The notes: generated by a model not told the origin, from the sequence alone. A DNA stretch of 64,000 bases from Antedon mediterranea (GCF_964355755.1 NC_092680.1:9959001-10023000), one strand, 5' to 3'. Positions 51,378 to 61,784 are shown, numbered from the stretch's first letter. Made by a program: numbers and translations.

Positions 51378-52440
51378 ATACTGCACTCTAGTATTTCAAA
51401 ATGTACCTTCTGATTGATAATGGAATGATCCAAATGACCTACCAACCAATCATTTGATGAGTTTTCTAGATCTAAAAAAGTCAGATATCTGAGTTTTCGA
51501 GATCTAGAAAAGTCAGATCAGATAGATCTGAGTTTTCTAGATCTGAGTTTTCTAGACACCCTCGTATGTGTTATGAATAGGGATCTGTGCTGTACACATT
51601 GAGTTGACTGACGATCTCATAACACACTTGGTTGGTCCATTATTCTTAACAAAGGGGCCATATAATAATACATGTTATAAAGTATTATCAGTTAATTAAA
51701 AGTTTTAGGTGAATTCATAGATGGAAAAGTATAATTTAAAGACTGCAAAAGTCCCTTCTTGTCGGTCATGTTATATGAATGGGGAAATTGTCTAATGCCA
51801 CCATGGGCCACACTTTTTTTTCTAATGCATTGAAATTCCCATCACAATTTTTTACTAAATTAAATGTTTAAAAACATTGTAAAAAATGACCAGAATGATG
51901 AATTTTAATAATTTTTAGTGTCTATGGATTGCATTTTTTCTCCTGCCCCTTTTATTGTATGACTCAATGTGTTCCATTGATTTTAAATTTTCTTGTCAGG
52001 TACCTAGTTAGTACTGTACTAGCATGGAGGTAAAAAATCCTCCATGGTACTAGTACTCTAGTACTAGTAGTGGTAGTAGGCCTAGGAGAGTATTGTTTAA
52101 ATAACGGTTAGGTTTAACCATGGCCATCACCCATCACCCATGCCGATGGCATGGTGAGGTGGTTTAACTGTACCGACAGTTTGAGTTAGCTCAATTACCT
52201 TTTTCTAAAATCAAGCAAGATGTAGCTAGTCCAAAGTAGAAAGAGTAATCACTCATTCGGTCCACATTACATAGCCTATATTACATATGTTTCGTATGGC
52301 TACTTTAGTTAGGCCTAGCTAAAGCCTGACCAACCCAACCAACCAAGGCCGTTTCTGTATTCTGTAGTCTGTTGTGTAATCAGTAGTATGGCTAGGCCTA
52401 ACTGGCTAGGCCTAGTACTAGGTATACTGTAGACGGGGAT
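51378..52440. other. Non-coding; local AGATCTGAGTTTTCT repeat and TAGGCCTA motifs
   Basis: A short tandem of CTAGATCTGAGTTTT units lies at 51463-51556. Many TAGGCCTA-type motifs lie at 52075-52435. No gene. Confidence 0.5.
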
Positions 52441-52854
52441 CAGACGATCGGGACCACGGACGCAAGACGATCGGGCCCATATTTTGTGGTCCTGATCATC
52501 TTATGTGTTGGGCCCGATCGTCTTACCAGTTGGTCCCGATCGTCTTAGCATTAGGCCCGATAGTCTTTTGTGTTATATAAAATAATGTGCCACATTTCAT
52601 TCCTAGTGCTAGTGTCAACATGCTTTTCTTGCGTAAATTAAGATTTTAATTAAAAAGGTTAATTAGATTTTTTTGATTTTATCATAATTTTCCCCTAATT
52701 AACACTTCACTAGGCCTACTGCTGGTTATAAGAACACATATTCAGTAGAATCAAATGGCGATATTTCTGTATTTTTTCAATCAATTGCTTGCTTGCGAGT
52801 TTAAGGATCTTTGGCTATGTTCGGCTTCGGGATGTTAGGCCTAGGCTTGGCTAG

Positions 52855-52935
52855 GGGTCGTCGGTTTCGTGTTATGGGTCGTCCAATTCGAGGTCGCCCG
52901 GGTCGTTGGGGTCGTCCAATTCGAGGTTGTCGCTT
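52855..52935. repeat. GGTCGTCCAATTCGAGGT short tandem
   Basis: GGTCGTCCAATTCGAGGT occurs twice with intervening GGTCG repeats; lies inside the composite element. Confidence 0.65.
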
Positions 52936-53184
52936 TCTACATATCCGTTGTCTCCCTGATTATACTGTCATACACTATCATACAGTGTGATGGATAATAA
53001 CTTGACTAAATTAATAGCACATGCGTGAAACTTGATTCGGTATATAGGCCTAATAGTAATATATATTTTCAATTCATATTTTCTGACTTTAAATCGAATA
53101 ATTATTTTTTTTAATTTTCCAAGAATGTTTTGGGCCTGATCGTCTTATTCATTGGGCCCGATCGACTTATTCATTATTAATGTT

Positions 53185-53320
53185 ATGCGCGATTTGAACG
53201 ATTTGCGCAATTTGAAATTGCGCAAAAAAAATCCTTGCGCAATTTGAATTGAAACATGTGTTTCAAATTGCGCAAGCAACGTATTAAATTGCGCAAGTAA
53301 TCTGTAAATTGCGCAAGGTT
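53185..53320. repeat. TTGCGCAATTT palindromic cluster, left
   Basis: Repeated TTGCGCAATTTGAAATTGCG palindromes separated by short A/T spacers. Confidence 0.8.
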
Positions 53321-53724
53321 TTTCGACAGATTGTGAAATCATGCACACCCATATTTTATAGTAATTTCTAAGAATGATTCAAAATTAAACATAAATATCG
53401 CATTTCCTTATTTTAGTAGTGCAAATATTGTTATAAGTTAGCATACCGTCGAAGAACCGACGAAGGAAAACGAAGCGGTGGTGTTCCACCAGGCGGGCGC
53501 GGCGCGGGCGGCCGGCTATACTACTCTAGCCTAGCTAGGGTCTGGACTACTGATACTGACTAGATTACATGGCCTAGCTTAAACTAATATTAAAAACTTA
53601 AAAAGTGAGTATTAAACATTATCTTCATTGAAATGGTCTTATTTATATAATAAAATACTAAATTTTAAACTCCTCTGCCTAGGCCTAGCCTAGCCATGTA
53701 TGGGAAAATTTACAGTTCGTTTTC

Positions 53725-53972
53725 AAATTGCGCAAAGGTGTCATATTGCGCAAGAACTATCTTGCGCAATTTACAAATTGTGCAGCGCAATTTAAAATTG
53801 CGCAAAGATTTTCTTGCGCAATTTGAAATTGCGCAAGTTGATTGCGCAATTTGAAATTGCGCAAAAAAATCCTTGCGCAATTTTAAATTGCGCAAGAATT
53901 CTTTGCGCAATTTCAAATTGCGCAAGGATTTTTTTGCGCAATTCCAAATTGCGCAAATCGTTCAAATCGCGC
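53725..53972. repeat. TTGCGCAATTT palindromic cluster, right
   Basis: About ten TTGCGCAATTT or AAATTGCGCAA units in alternating orientation; inverted relative to 53185-53320. Arg/Asn/Leu-rich frames over it are artefacts. Confidence 0.88.
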
Positions 53973-54129
53973 ATAACATTAATATTAATATATTATTGGG
54001 CCCGATCGTCTCTGGTCCCGATCGTCTTTCACCCCCTGGGCCTGCTGGCCCTTGATGGGCCCAATCGTCTCACGATTTAGGCCCGATCGTCTTGAAGTTG
54101 GTCCGATCGTGCCTGGTCCCGATCGTCTG

Positions 54130-55363
54130 ATAACCAGGGCTAGGCCTAGTAGGTTACTGGTTAGGCCTATAGGCTAGGCCTAGTATGCTGGCCCTAGCTA
54201 GCCTAGCCTAGGGGCTAGGGCCTAGCTAGGCTAGGCCTAGATATTCAGGATAATATAACCCCGACAAAACAAAATACATTGATGGTTGTTTCGTCTTACC
54301 TATTTGACGTCTATAAATAGAAATGTAATTTCAAGTGTTTTTAATGCAAAAAAATGGTTAAATTCACATATTCAATGTAAATTAATGAAAATTAACCAAC
54401 AACATCCTTCTGTGTTTCATAAAAATTAGTCGGAAGTAAAACAGTACGTAATTAAATTAAAGTAAAGTGCGCCTCCACTAAATTGTTATGGTTTGGTTGA
54501 TTACGTCATTTATAATAAGGGAATTCCCCTTTTTATTATTCTAATTCTACGGACGAGCTAGCAATTCAACAAAGACAAATAATATTTGGCTTTGAATATT
54601 ATAGGCTATATATAAATTACCTGACTGTAATTCAATAAATTGTACTTTTGTCGATGATAGATTCATTCGTTCAAAAAACTTTTTAAACCAGGAAACAATG
54701 TTAGATGCGTATAGGCCTATGACAATAACCAAGCTATAACGAGAAGAAGAAACGTGCTTGTGAATGTTTTTTCTGTAATCTTATAAAAGAATCCTATCTG
54801 CACCATTATAAACAGATTGTTCATAACACCAAATGCCTACAATACAATTAAGCAAGCATTGGCAAGATAATTACACCCAATCCAAAAAGGATTAGGCCTA
54901 GGCTTAGTACCGCACGTAAGCTTCGTTTGTAGGTTGGATGGATTCGGGAGTTTTAATTCCACAGCAAACGATATACAGACCGTAAGAGTAGACCATAGCT
55001 AAAGCTAAAACAACGAAGGAAATTTCTACACAATTCTCAAACTTACTTGTACTCCAACAGGTTTTCGTAAGTTCTCCTATTTATATAAGATGAATGAATA
55101 TAATTTCATAGGAAGAATCATTTTGATATTTTATTTTATTTTATTCAATCAAAACTAACAGCGAAAATACCGCCACTAAACATAAAACAATACAACATCA
55201 AAAACGGAAAATACAGATATATATATATATCCAATCTGCAGACAGTACTGTTTCGATCTTATTAGATCTCGTCAGTGCAGCTCAGGTTTCGAAATGAAAT
55301 GTACCGCAGAACTGGCACAGTATATAGGCTGATATATATATATATATATATATACATAACACT
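54130..55363. other. Non-coding DNA upstream of the Penelope-like element
   Basis: TAGGCCTA clusters at 54140-54245. No gene recognised; the reverse frame 54547-54732 has no recognisable domain. Confidence 0.45.
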
Positions 55364-55535
55364 TGCACTGATGAAGGGCTAGTGTTGCCCGAAAGCTCTG
55401 CTAACATTTCTGGCTGTTTACTTTATCGTTTTGATTTAGCTTTTCGCTTTTTATTTTTGTATCTCCATTGAGATCCAGCCACTGATACCCACAGCATTGT
55501 CATTTTTTTCAGTAATTTGCCTTTGGATTTATATA
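55364..55535 (+). repeat. ~170-bp Penelope-like terminal repeat fragment, copy 2
   Basis: Near-copy of 8995-9165 with CACTGATGAAGGGCTAGTG, GCCCGAAAGCTCTGCTAA and GAGATCCAGCC. Flanked by TA microsatellites (55335-55353 and 55548-55560). Confidence 0.6.
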
Positions 55536-55852
55536 TACATAACATATATATATATATATACAGAAAAACAAATTACTCAATTAAATGGAAAATTATAAAG
55601 AAATGCAAACCTTACTCAAAATAACAAAAGATGTAATTTATGTAATATGAAAAGTATATTATTATGTCAACCAGAGCTATGCTCACTGAACCGTAAGAAC
55701 GAGTTAGTCTCAACTTGTAGACATAGGAAAAAATTCTTACTAAATTGCAGATCCAAATAGTTTATCTAAAACAATAGGCTATTGTATACGACTTCCTGAT
55801 AACTCACTTCTATAAAGTACTATGAGACAACTGTGTCACTTATGTTTTATAT

Positions 55853-55910
55853 TTCACCTGAAGAGTGCGGCCAGCTACACGCTGGTCGTACGAAACAAAT
55901 TTGTAGTGAT
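55853..55910 (+). ncRNA. Hammerhead ribozyme motif (Penelope-like terminal repeat)
   Basis: CTGAAGA (55858-55864) is followed by an 11-bp stem II (55865-55875 with 55881-55891, loop TACAC), then GAAA (55892-55895). Stem III is the self-complementary ACAAATTTGT (55895-55904), the cleavage base is A55905 (GUA triplet), and stem I pairs GTGA (55906-55909) with TCAC (55854-55857). All core nucleotides of a hammerhead are in place. The loopless palindromic stem III suggests action as a dimer. Hammerheads are known in Penelope-like terminal repeats, and a Penelope-like ORF follows ~75 bases downstream. Confidence 0.78.
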
Positions 55911-55945
55911 TAAAACAATGAAGTAACCAAGTTTTCTGCTGTTAT

Positions 55946-55949
<4 letters not shown>

Positions 55950-55984
<35 letters not shown>
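55950..55984. repeat. (TA)n microsatellite at the retroelement junction
   Basis: A run of alternating T and A immediately before the truncated retroelement frame. Confidence 0.9.
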
Positions 55985-55985
<1 letters not shown>

Positions 55986-55987
<2 letters not shown>

Positions 55988-56921
55988 TTTATCTATTGAT
56001 AAACCTGGTCTTTCTACATCCGTCCACTACAAAGATACTGACGCGCACACTTATTTAAATTACAACTCTTCGCATCCTCCAGCTTGTAAGAATGCTATAC
56101 CGTATTCGCAACTTGTTAGACTTCGACGTTTATGTAGCGATGATGATGACTTTAACATCAAAGCATCTGAGATGATCGATTTTTTCAATGCACGCGAATA
56201 TCCATCTGACATTACTGTGAAATCTCTAAGAAAAGTTTGCCAGTTAACGCACGAGGACACATTACAACCTACACATAATACAAATGCTTGTGACCGCATA
56301 CCTCTAGTCCTCACGTATCATCCTATGAATAAGAAGGTTATTAACATTGTCCGCGATAACTTTTCAATTTTGACTGAAGATAAATCCGCTACAAAAGATA
56401 TTTTTCAAGAACCACCCATGATAGCTTACAGACGTGATCAAAGCATTAAAGACACTTTAGTTAAATCTAAATTACAAAACAAAGGTAATGAATCAACTGG
56501 AACATTCAAATGTAATAGAAATAGATGTTCAACATGTAATTACGTTTCATGTTCAAACCAAATAGTAGGACCTTCTGGTAATTATGTTATCACAGATCGT
56601 ATTACGTGCACCACTAGAAATCTAGTTTATTGTATTTCGTGTACTAAATGTAATATGCTTTATATTGGTGAAACTAAACGCAGGTTAGGTGATAGGTTTG
56701 TAGAACATTTAAGGTCTATTAAACTAAAGACTCCCGGATTACCTGTAGCCACCCATTTTTGTAATAATGAGCATTCCCTTTCAGATATTACTATTTCTGG
56801 TGTTAAAGTATGTAATGGTTCTGAGACATCTCGTAGAATTATAGAAGAAAGAATAATTGTAAAGCTTGGCACTCTTGCCCCTACCGGCATAAATGTACAA
56901 TTTAGATCCTTTAAACATTAA
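55986..56921 (+). CDS. Penelope-like element, RT C-terminus plus GIY-YIG endonuclease (5'-truncated)
   Basis: An uninterrupted frame of 311 codons from the junction; the first ATG is at 56172 (249 residues). The segment before it reads DTDAHTYLNYNSSHPPACKN and IPYSQLVRLRRLC, the conserved end of Penelope-like RTs. Counting from the ATG, a cysteine cluster (C114, C119, C122, C127) precedes a GIY-YIG nuclease: VYC 152-154, LYIG 163-166, Arg170/171, His179 and Glu226/227. Penelope-like elements pair this RT with this nuclease. The catalytic RT core is missing, so the copy cannot move by itself, but the intact nuclease frame suggests a fairly recent insertion. Confidence 0.9.
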
Positions 56922-57139
56922 TTTTGCCAGAGACATTCACATATTAACAATTATTTACACTTGAAGCTTTTGTCTTTGTTTTAAATTTCCTGCTTTATAA
57001 GCACATTCCTGCTTTGTACACCATAGCTTTTGGAGGCGTGCCTTTATAACTATGCCTTTTGTTTGTTAACATCTTTGATTGGCTGATTTGTTTTATTATG
57101 TAATTTTGTGACTTATATATGTTATCCTTTGTTACAATT

Positions 57140-57186
57140 GTTTTCACCTGATGATGGGCTATGCCCGAAACATGTCGTTGAAATAA
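57140..57186 (+). ncRNA. Variant hammerhead-like motif at the element's 3' side
   Basis: CTGATGA (57148-57154), stem II GGGC/GCCC around TAT, GAAA (57167-57170), a stem III ACATGT and a GTC cleavage triplet. Stem I pairs GTTGAAATA with TGTTTTCAC with one mismatch. One extra base (T57155) lies between CTGATGA and stem II compared with the canonical core, so activity is uncertain. Confidence 0.55.
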
Positions 57187-58204
57187 ATCTATATTGAGGC
57201 AGTTTTAACTTATTTGATCTTGATTTTTTTCTATATCCTGCCTATGCAGCTCTTTGATTTATATATATATATAAAAACCTAACACTAAAATTTACAAGAT
57301 AAGTTCTATTTGATAACTTCTGAACATCGTGGTTCTGGAGCTAGCGAGCTGTACACAGAGCATAGTTGTTGTTTGGTTGACATAACAGGGTATTCCCCTA
57401 CACAGGTCTCCGCGTGCGTGTGTGACGTGTCCAGTCAGCTGCTTGATAGAGAAAGCATGCAGCTCACACGCAAGTGCAAGATGCAATGGTTGAGTGAATT
57501 CAGGAATCATCTTAATTCCATGGTTTTTTACCTAAACACCACATGATGGTGAATATGCCTGTTAAAGTCTCAATGATACGATCCCTAATGTACCATGTTG
57601 TTGCTAGGAGGCTTGAAAGGAGGAGGGATCTAGCCTAATTTCGGTCGGCAAGAGAATGCCGTCCTCTGACAATATAAGGTCGGCAATATTAAGGTCGGCA
57701 ATTGAAATTTGTGGGCTGGAAATTACACCAACAATATAGTTCATAAACAAAAGAGAATAGCCGGAAATGCGATTTGCGGCCATAGGCCTATAGAGAAAAA
57801 AAATGAGATGTTTGTAAATCGTTTTTAACGACTTACAATGCGCTAGAACGCCAAAATTTCCAGGGGCCGTCGGCCCCTGGATCCCGACCGGGGGCCCTTG
57901 GCGGCCCCCTGGCCCCCAGCCAATGTTTGCTCGCTTCGCTCGCAAAGCTACGCCACCCCTATTTCAATATCCTGGATCCGCCCCTGGGTTCCACTAAACA
58001 ACTTAACGATCCACCCCGCCGTCAAACCTGGTTACGGCCCTGGGTGTAGCCCTGTTGTTGTGTGCCGCCGGTGGTGGTATGTAGGCCTACTTTATTGGCG
58101 TTTTATTTGGCAGGTCATACGTGCGAATTGAGTAGGACCTACGAGAGAGGCCAGGCCAAGGACTAAACAATTAATAAACAAAACAACTTGGCATTACGAT
58201 TTTA
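57187..58204. other. Non-coding DNA with a GC-rich patch
   Basis: 57860-57985 is unusually GC-rich (CCAGGGGCCGTCGGCCCCTG palindrome, then CTCGCTTCGCTCGCAAAG and GGATCCGCCCCTGGG), typical of the ends of repeat elements but not assignable. No gene. Confidence 0.45.
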
Positions 58205-58430
58205 TATTTCAACAGTCTCGATCGTACATTCAGCACTGTACGTACTCGATCTTTTTCATTTTGAAACAAAATGATCATTGGTTGATTCGAAATCCATATT
58301 TACATATCGCCCGCCCCATATAGCCAAATACGGTATGATAACCTACGTCATTCTTATCGGATGTTTGCGGTCTGCAAATCGATTTCTATACGTGTTTCAC
58401 AAGTCTGTATTTTCAGACAAAAATCGCGGT
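58205..58430 (-). repeat. ~220-bp dispersed repeat, copy 2
   Basis: Complement of 34470-34700. Followed by a ~70-bp unit (CAGACAAAAATCGCGGTCGA ... ACAGACTTGGGGCAA) repeated twice to 58555. Confidence 0.68.
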
Positions 58431-58689
58431 CGAAATAAAAACAAATAAATAAAAAAAAAAAGATAATACAGACTTGGGGCAATTTCAGACAAAAATCGCG
58501 GTCGAAATAAAAACAAATAAATAAAAAAAAAAGATAATACAGACTTGGGGCAAGTCTAAAACTTCCATTGAACAGCGTCGATTCGACGGGACTGACACAT
58601 GGAGAAATTGAATTGAAAATTACGGAACAATATTTAAGGTGAGGACGTATTTGTATAAAGATAAAAGTGCCCTGCCGTCATTCATAAAC

Positions 58690-58934
58690 CTACAATTTCT
58701 CCATATCAGGCCCATCATTCTATTAGCTTTTGACAACGCATTGATTAATATGTGAACACAAATTTAATTTACTACTGTATCAATAAAAATACCTAAATCT
58801 TTCTCTACATAAAATAAAGTGAAAAAGCATCCTGTGGAGTGGTAATCACTTTAATCAATTTCAGATCGTCAGCAAACAACAGACTCGGAATGATTACATT
58901 TTAAAGGAAGATCGTTAATAAATAGATTAACGCT
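58690..58934 (-). pseudogene. LINE RT fragment, 3' side of a MITE insertion
   Basis: The reverse strand reads LFINDLP, then a decayed CADD region, then EKDLGIFIDT, typical of CR1/Jockey-type RTs. Its upstream half is at 59710-59765. Confidence 0.7.
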
Positions 58935-59709
58935 GTGGCTAAAGATACGGTACCGTATTCTAACTTCTGTTTACTAAAGGTACGGTAAAATTGCATTACG
59001 TCATAATCAGCCAATGGGGTGCTGGTACGTGTGTGACGTCATCGTATAAGGACTTTTGATTTTTTTTCATATCATCGCGTCTGTTGCATGATATGTAGAC
59101 AATTCCTGTCGGCGGCGCCAGGCTGCATGGATGTGTGTGTGCGCGCTGATCGGAGGGTTTTATTTTTATTCCAAATGGCCTATAGGCCTATATTTTTTAT
59201 TAAACTTTGTTTACAATGGTGACCATAAACAACAAGCAAATGCGGACAATAAAGGGGCCCTCAAATACTATGATTTTTTAGACAGTAGCCCCAGGTCTGA
59301 GTCACAGAAATCAGCGCACACATGCAGCTGGCCCCAGCCTGGCATCGCTTTCCCTACACAAACAAACTCATATAATGAGGTTATAGTACGTAGTAAGTAG
59401 GCCTAGGCCTCTTTTGAAACGGTTTTCTGTATTCTAGAATTAAAATCAACATGTTTTGGCTTTTCAATAATAATAACAGACGTAGGCTACATTTAGTTTT
59501 TGTCACACACGACGGCGATAATATAGAGATAAATGAAACATAAAGAAAATGCGGTTGATCACTGTTTTCCCGATATGAAAAAAATCCAAAGTCCTTATAC
59601 GATGACGTCACACACGTACCAGCACCCCATTGGCTGGTTATGACGTAATGCAATTTTACCGTACCTTTAGTAAACAGAAGTTAGAATACGGTACCGTATC
59701 TTTAGCCAC
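58935..59709. mobile_element. MITE with ~135-bp TIRs inserted in a LINE (775 bp)
   Basis: The left arm GTGGCTAAAGATACGGTACC ... GACGTCATCGTATAAGGACT and the complement of the right arm are nearly identical for ~135 bases. It splits the RT between GPLILVY and LFINDLP. The small frames inside (59131-59400, 59381-59653) are not protein-like. Confidence 0.85.
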
Positions 59710-59765
59710 GGCGATAAACTAAAATAAGCGGGCCCAGGATCGAGCCCCGCGGCGGAACGCCCAAT
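59710..59765 (-). pseudogene. LINE RT fragment, GSILGPL motif
   Basis: The reverse strand reads GVPPRGSILGPLILVY, the RT block 4 signature with PQG changed to PPRG. Joins 58690-58934 across the MITE. Confidence 0.75.
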
Positions 59766-59970
59766 GGGCGCGTTTATACAACACGCTATTACACGCATAT
59801 TCTACACGCCTACGAGAAGTGTGTTGTATAACAACAAAGAGATTCCGTGTAATGAGATTTTAATTGCAAAAAAGGCTACTTGGCTGAATCCTAACCTAAA
59901 ATTTGGTGGATTCCCGGTCGCCGTTACCGTGTTGGAAGTGTCCTCAGGGTATATTTTGACCGCTCGTTAA
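59764..59970 (+). CDS. Unassigned small ORF, 68 residues
   Basis: Begins ATG; reads NPNLKFGGFPVAVTVLEVSS near its end. Higher GC and a less Lys/Asn/Ile-biased composition than nearby chance frames. No family recognised. It could be a fragment of a larger gene or of a mobile element, or chance. Confidence 0.2.
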   Translation: MGAFIQHAITRIFYTPTRSVLYNNKEIPCNEILIAKKATWLNPNLKFGGFPVAVTVLEVSSGYILTAR

Positions 59971-59995
59971 AACAGGTCGTAATATCAATCATGTC

Positions 59996-60193
59996 ATGCG
60001 ACGTCTAACAAGATTGGGCCCATTTATTGCTGCTTCGCTGCCAGTAATCATCCTCCTACCACGTCTTACGCCTAGCCTGGTTGGGCCAACTCGTAGTGGT
60101 AGTAGGCCTCTCTCTAGACTATCGTTTCCCACTCCAAACAGAATAAAAAATAACATCGCAAAAATGGCATCTTCTTCCATAGTGTATAGATGA
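59996..60193 (+). CDS. Unassigned small ORF, 65 residues
   Basis: Begins ATG; a basic start (MRRLTRLG), a hydrophobic stretch AASLPVIILL, then Pro/Ser/Arg-rich. Starts 25 bases after the previous frame. No family recognised. Confidence 0.2.
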   Translation: MRRLTRLGPFIAASLPVIILLPRLTPSLVGPTRSGSRPLSRLSFPTPNRIKNNIAKMASSSIVYR

Positions 60194-60476
60194 AACAATG
60201 AAACCCTTAAAATAACTTTTATTAATTTAAATGAACCGAGAACAAAATAAACACCAATGCAAACGTGAACAAACACAATAATGAAAATGGTAAAAACCGC
60301 CCGAATACATCGGACAGCGAGGAGGCGACGATGATTGTTGACAACCCAGCCAACAATTCAATTCAAGCGATCAACGATTTGACCTTTTATCCTAGCATGC
60401 ACTGCGTGTTGATGAAACTTCCGGTACAACACGGTATCGTGATTTCTAAGGGTCTGTTTCTGCTGCATAACGCAAT

Positions 60477-60567
60477 TTAACCGGTTATTTTAAAATAGAT
60501 TAAAAATAGATAACAATAACAAGACCGCGTTTCTGCTCAATTTGTGCTCCGAAATAACCGGTTAAAT
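60477..60567. repeat. Inverted repeat of TTTAACCGGTTATTT
   Basis: TTTAACCGGTTATTT at 60477-60491 and its complement AAATAACCGGTTAAA at ~60553-60567, each with a central AACCGGTT palindrome. Confidence 0.65.
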
Positions 60568-60790
60568 CTATGGGTGGTCGTCGAGCAAAACGTCATCATT
60601 ACCCAAAATGCAATACACTCAGACGGAAGTAGAAGTTGGCTGTTTGTTTACATCGACGTCGTGAGTACACACGTGTGTATTATATCGCCGAACATCTCAC
60701 TCAAACATGTTAAAAAAATAAAATGTTGTCTCCAGGTCTACAAGTTTTGTTTTTTGTAAAGCCTACTTACATCGCTAATAAAATTAATTC

Positions 60791-60928
60791 TCATGGCGCC
60801 TTCAATAACATGATGGGGAGGTCGTGCAGCGCCCGATCGCCTAAACTAGGATAATTTTTATCCTCAACAAAGGCGATGACATACGGCCCTTCCCACGTGA
60901 ACGACTGTTGTCTTTCGCGAGCGCGGTC
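60791..60928 (-). CDS. Candidate terminal coding exon (45 residues and stop), unassigned
   Basis: A consensus acceptor (GTTTGGTGTTTTGTAG) precedes an open frame with GC-rich third positions, reading FTWEGPYVIAFVEDKNYPSL and LHDLPIMLLKAP before TGA. Composition is unlike the AT-rich surroundings. No partner exon found and no family recognised. Confidence 0.3.
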   Translation of the reverse strand, partial: DRARERQQSFTWEGPYVIAFVEDKNYPSLGDRALHDLPIMLLKAP

Positions 60929-61540
60929 CTACAAAACACCAAACGGAAACAAAAACGAGACTCAGAATGTTGCAATACTTACCAAACGAAAGTAGATAAT
61001 TGTTAAATAATTATGAAAACCCAACTTTTATAGCAAAAATCGTCCGAATTTATGTTAAAAACGATGAGTTTAGCCACAAAAACTTAAATCAAACGAGAGT
61101 ATCCAAGTCATAGAATATCGCACGCATATAGTGCCTTTAATAAAATAATGAGTATTGAACATTATTTCGTATATTTATGTACTAACATAAATAATAACAC
61201 ATTTCTATGCTTAATAAAATCATATTTAATATATTATCAAAGGCTCTGATTACCTTTGTTTTCGGTCGATGTGATGTTTTTCTAAAAAATTATAGTATGT
61301 AAAACGATCAAAGTAAGAATGTTCATTGTTCTCCTATTAAAGAAGGCACTAAGGGCATGCCATAAATACGCTCGTTTGGATTAAGTTTTTGTTGCTAAAT
61401 TCATCGTTTATAACATAAATTCGGATGATTTTTGCTATAAAATTTGGGTTTTCATAATTAATTAACCATTATCTACTATCGTTTGGTAGGTATTTGCAAC
61501 ATTCTGAGTTCCTTTTGTTTCCGTTTTGGTGTTTATATAG
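60929..61540. repeat. ~155-bp inverted repeat pair with ~300-bp spacer
   Basis: AAACACCAAACGGAAACAAA ... CAGAATGTTGCAATACTTAC at the left is mirrored at 61380-61540, with further matches AAAATCGTCCGAATTTATG and GATGAGTTTAGC. Probably a MITE or an inverted duplication. Confidence 0.7.
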
Positions 61541-61784
61541 GGGACCATCCATATCTTTCGCGAGCGTGTACTAACGCCTCAAATTGCTTAGCTTGGGTAG
61601 TCCCCGGAACTCCACCCCAAACTCCTCTTTTACTTTCGCAAAAATGCTCTTATTTATTATCTGTGATTCTTTTCTATTCCCTGCCATCCTTCCCCGTACT
61701 TTCTCTCCCCCCACAACTGAATAACATATCTTGTGATTTCATTCATCCACATACATGTTCCCCAGTGGGCAAAAATTGGTTGAA

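Larger units (their letters stand above)
52441..54129. mobile_element. Composite inverted-repeat element of GGGCCCGATCGTCTT units (1.69 kb)
   Basis: Begins CAGACGATCGGGACCA and ends with its complement TGGTCCCGATCGTCTG. The termini carry several ~20-bp units (GGGCCCGATCGTCTT with short spacers). A second inverted layer inside (about 53150-53290 versus 53870-54010) carries GCGCGATTTGAACGATTTGC and TTGCGCAATTT units. No coding frame. Not a family I recognise. Confidence 0.7.

Noticed and set aside
53710-54080. Arg/Leu/Asn-rich frames
   Set aside because: Caused by TTGCGCAATTT palindromic units; open on both strands.
55364-55410. Third and fourth hammerhead ribozymes (with 8995-9040)
   Set aside because: Core-like motifs are present, but the bases that should form stem I do not pair, so they are listed only as repeat fragments.
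60265-60759. Two further forward ORFs that would extend a compact gene row at 59764-60193
   Set aside because: Both begin with GTG and lack an early ATG, so a run of four small genes is not supported.
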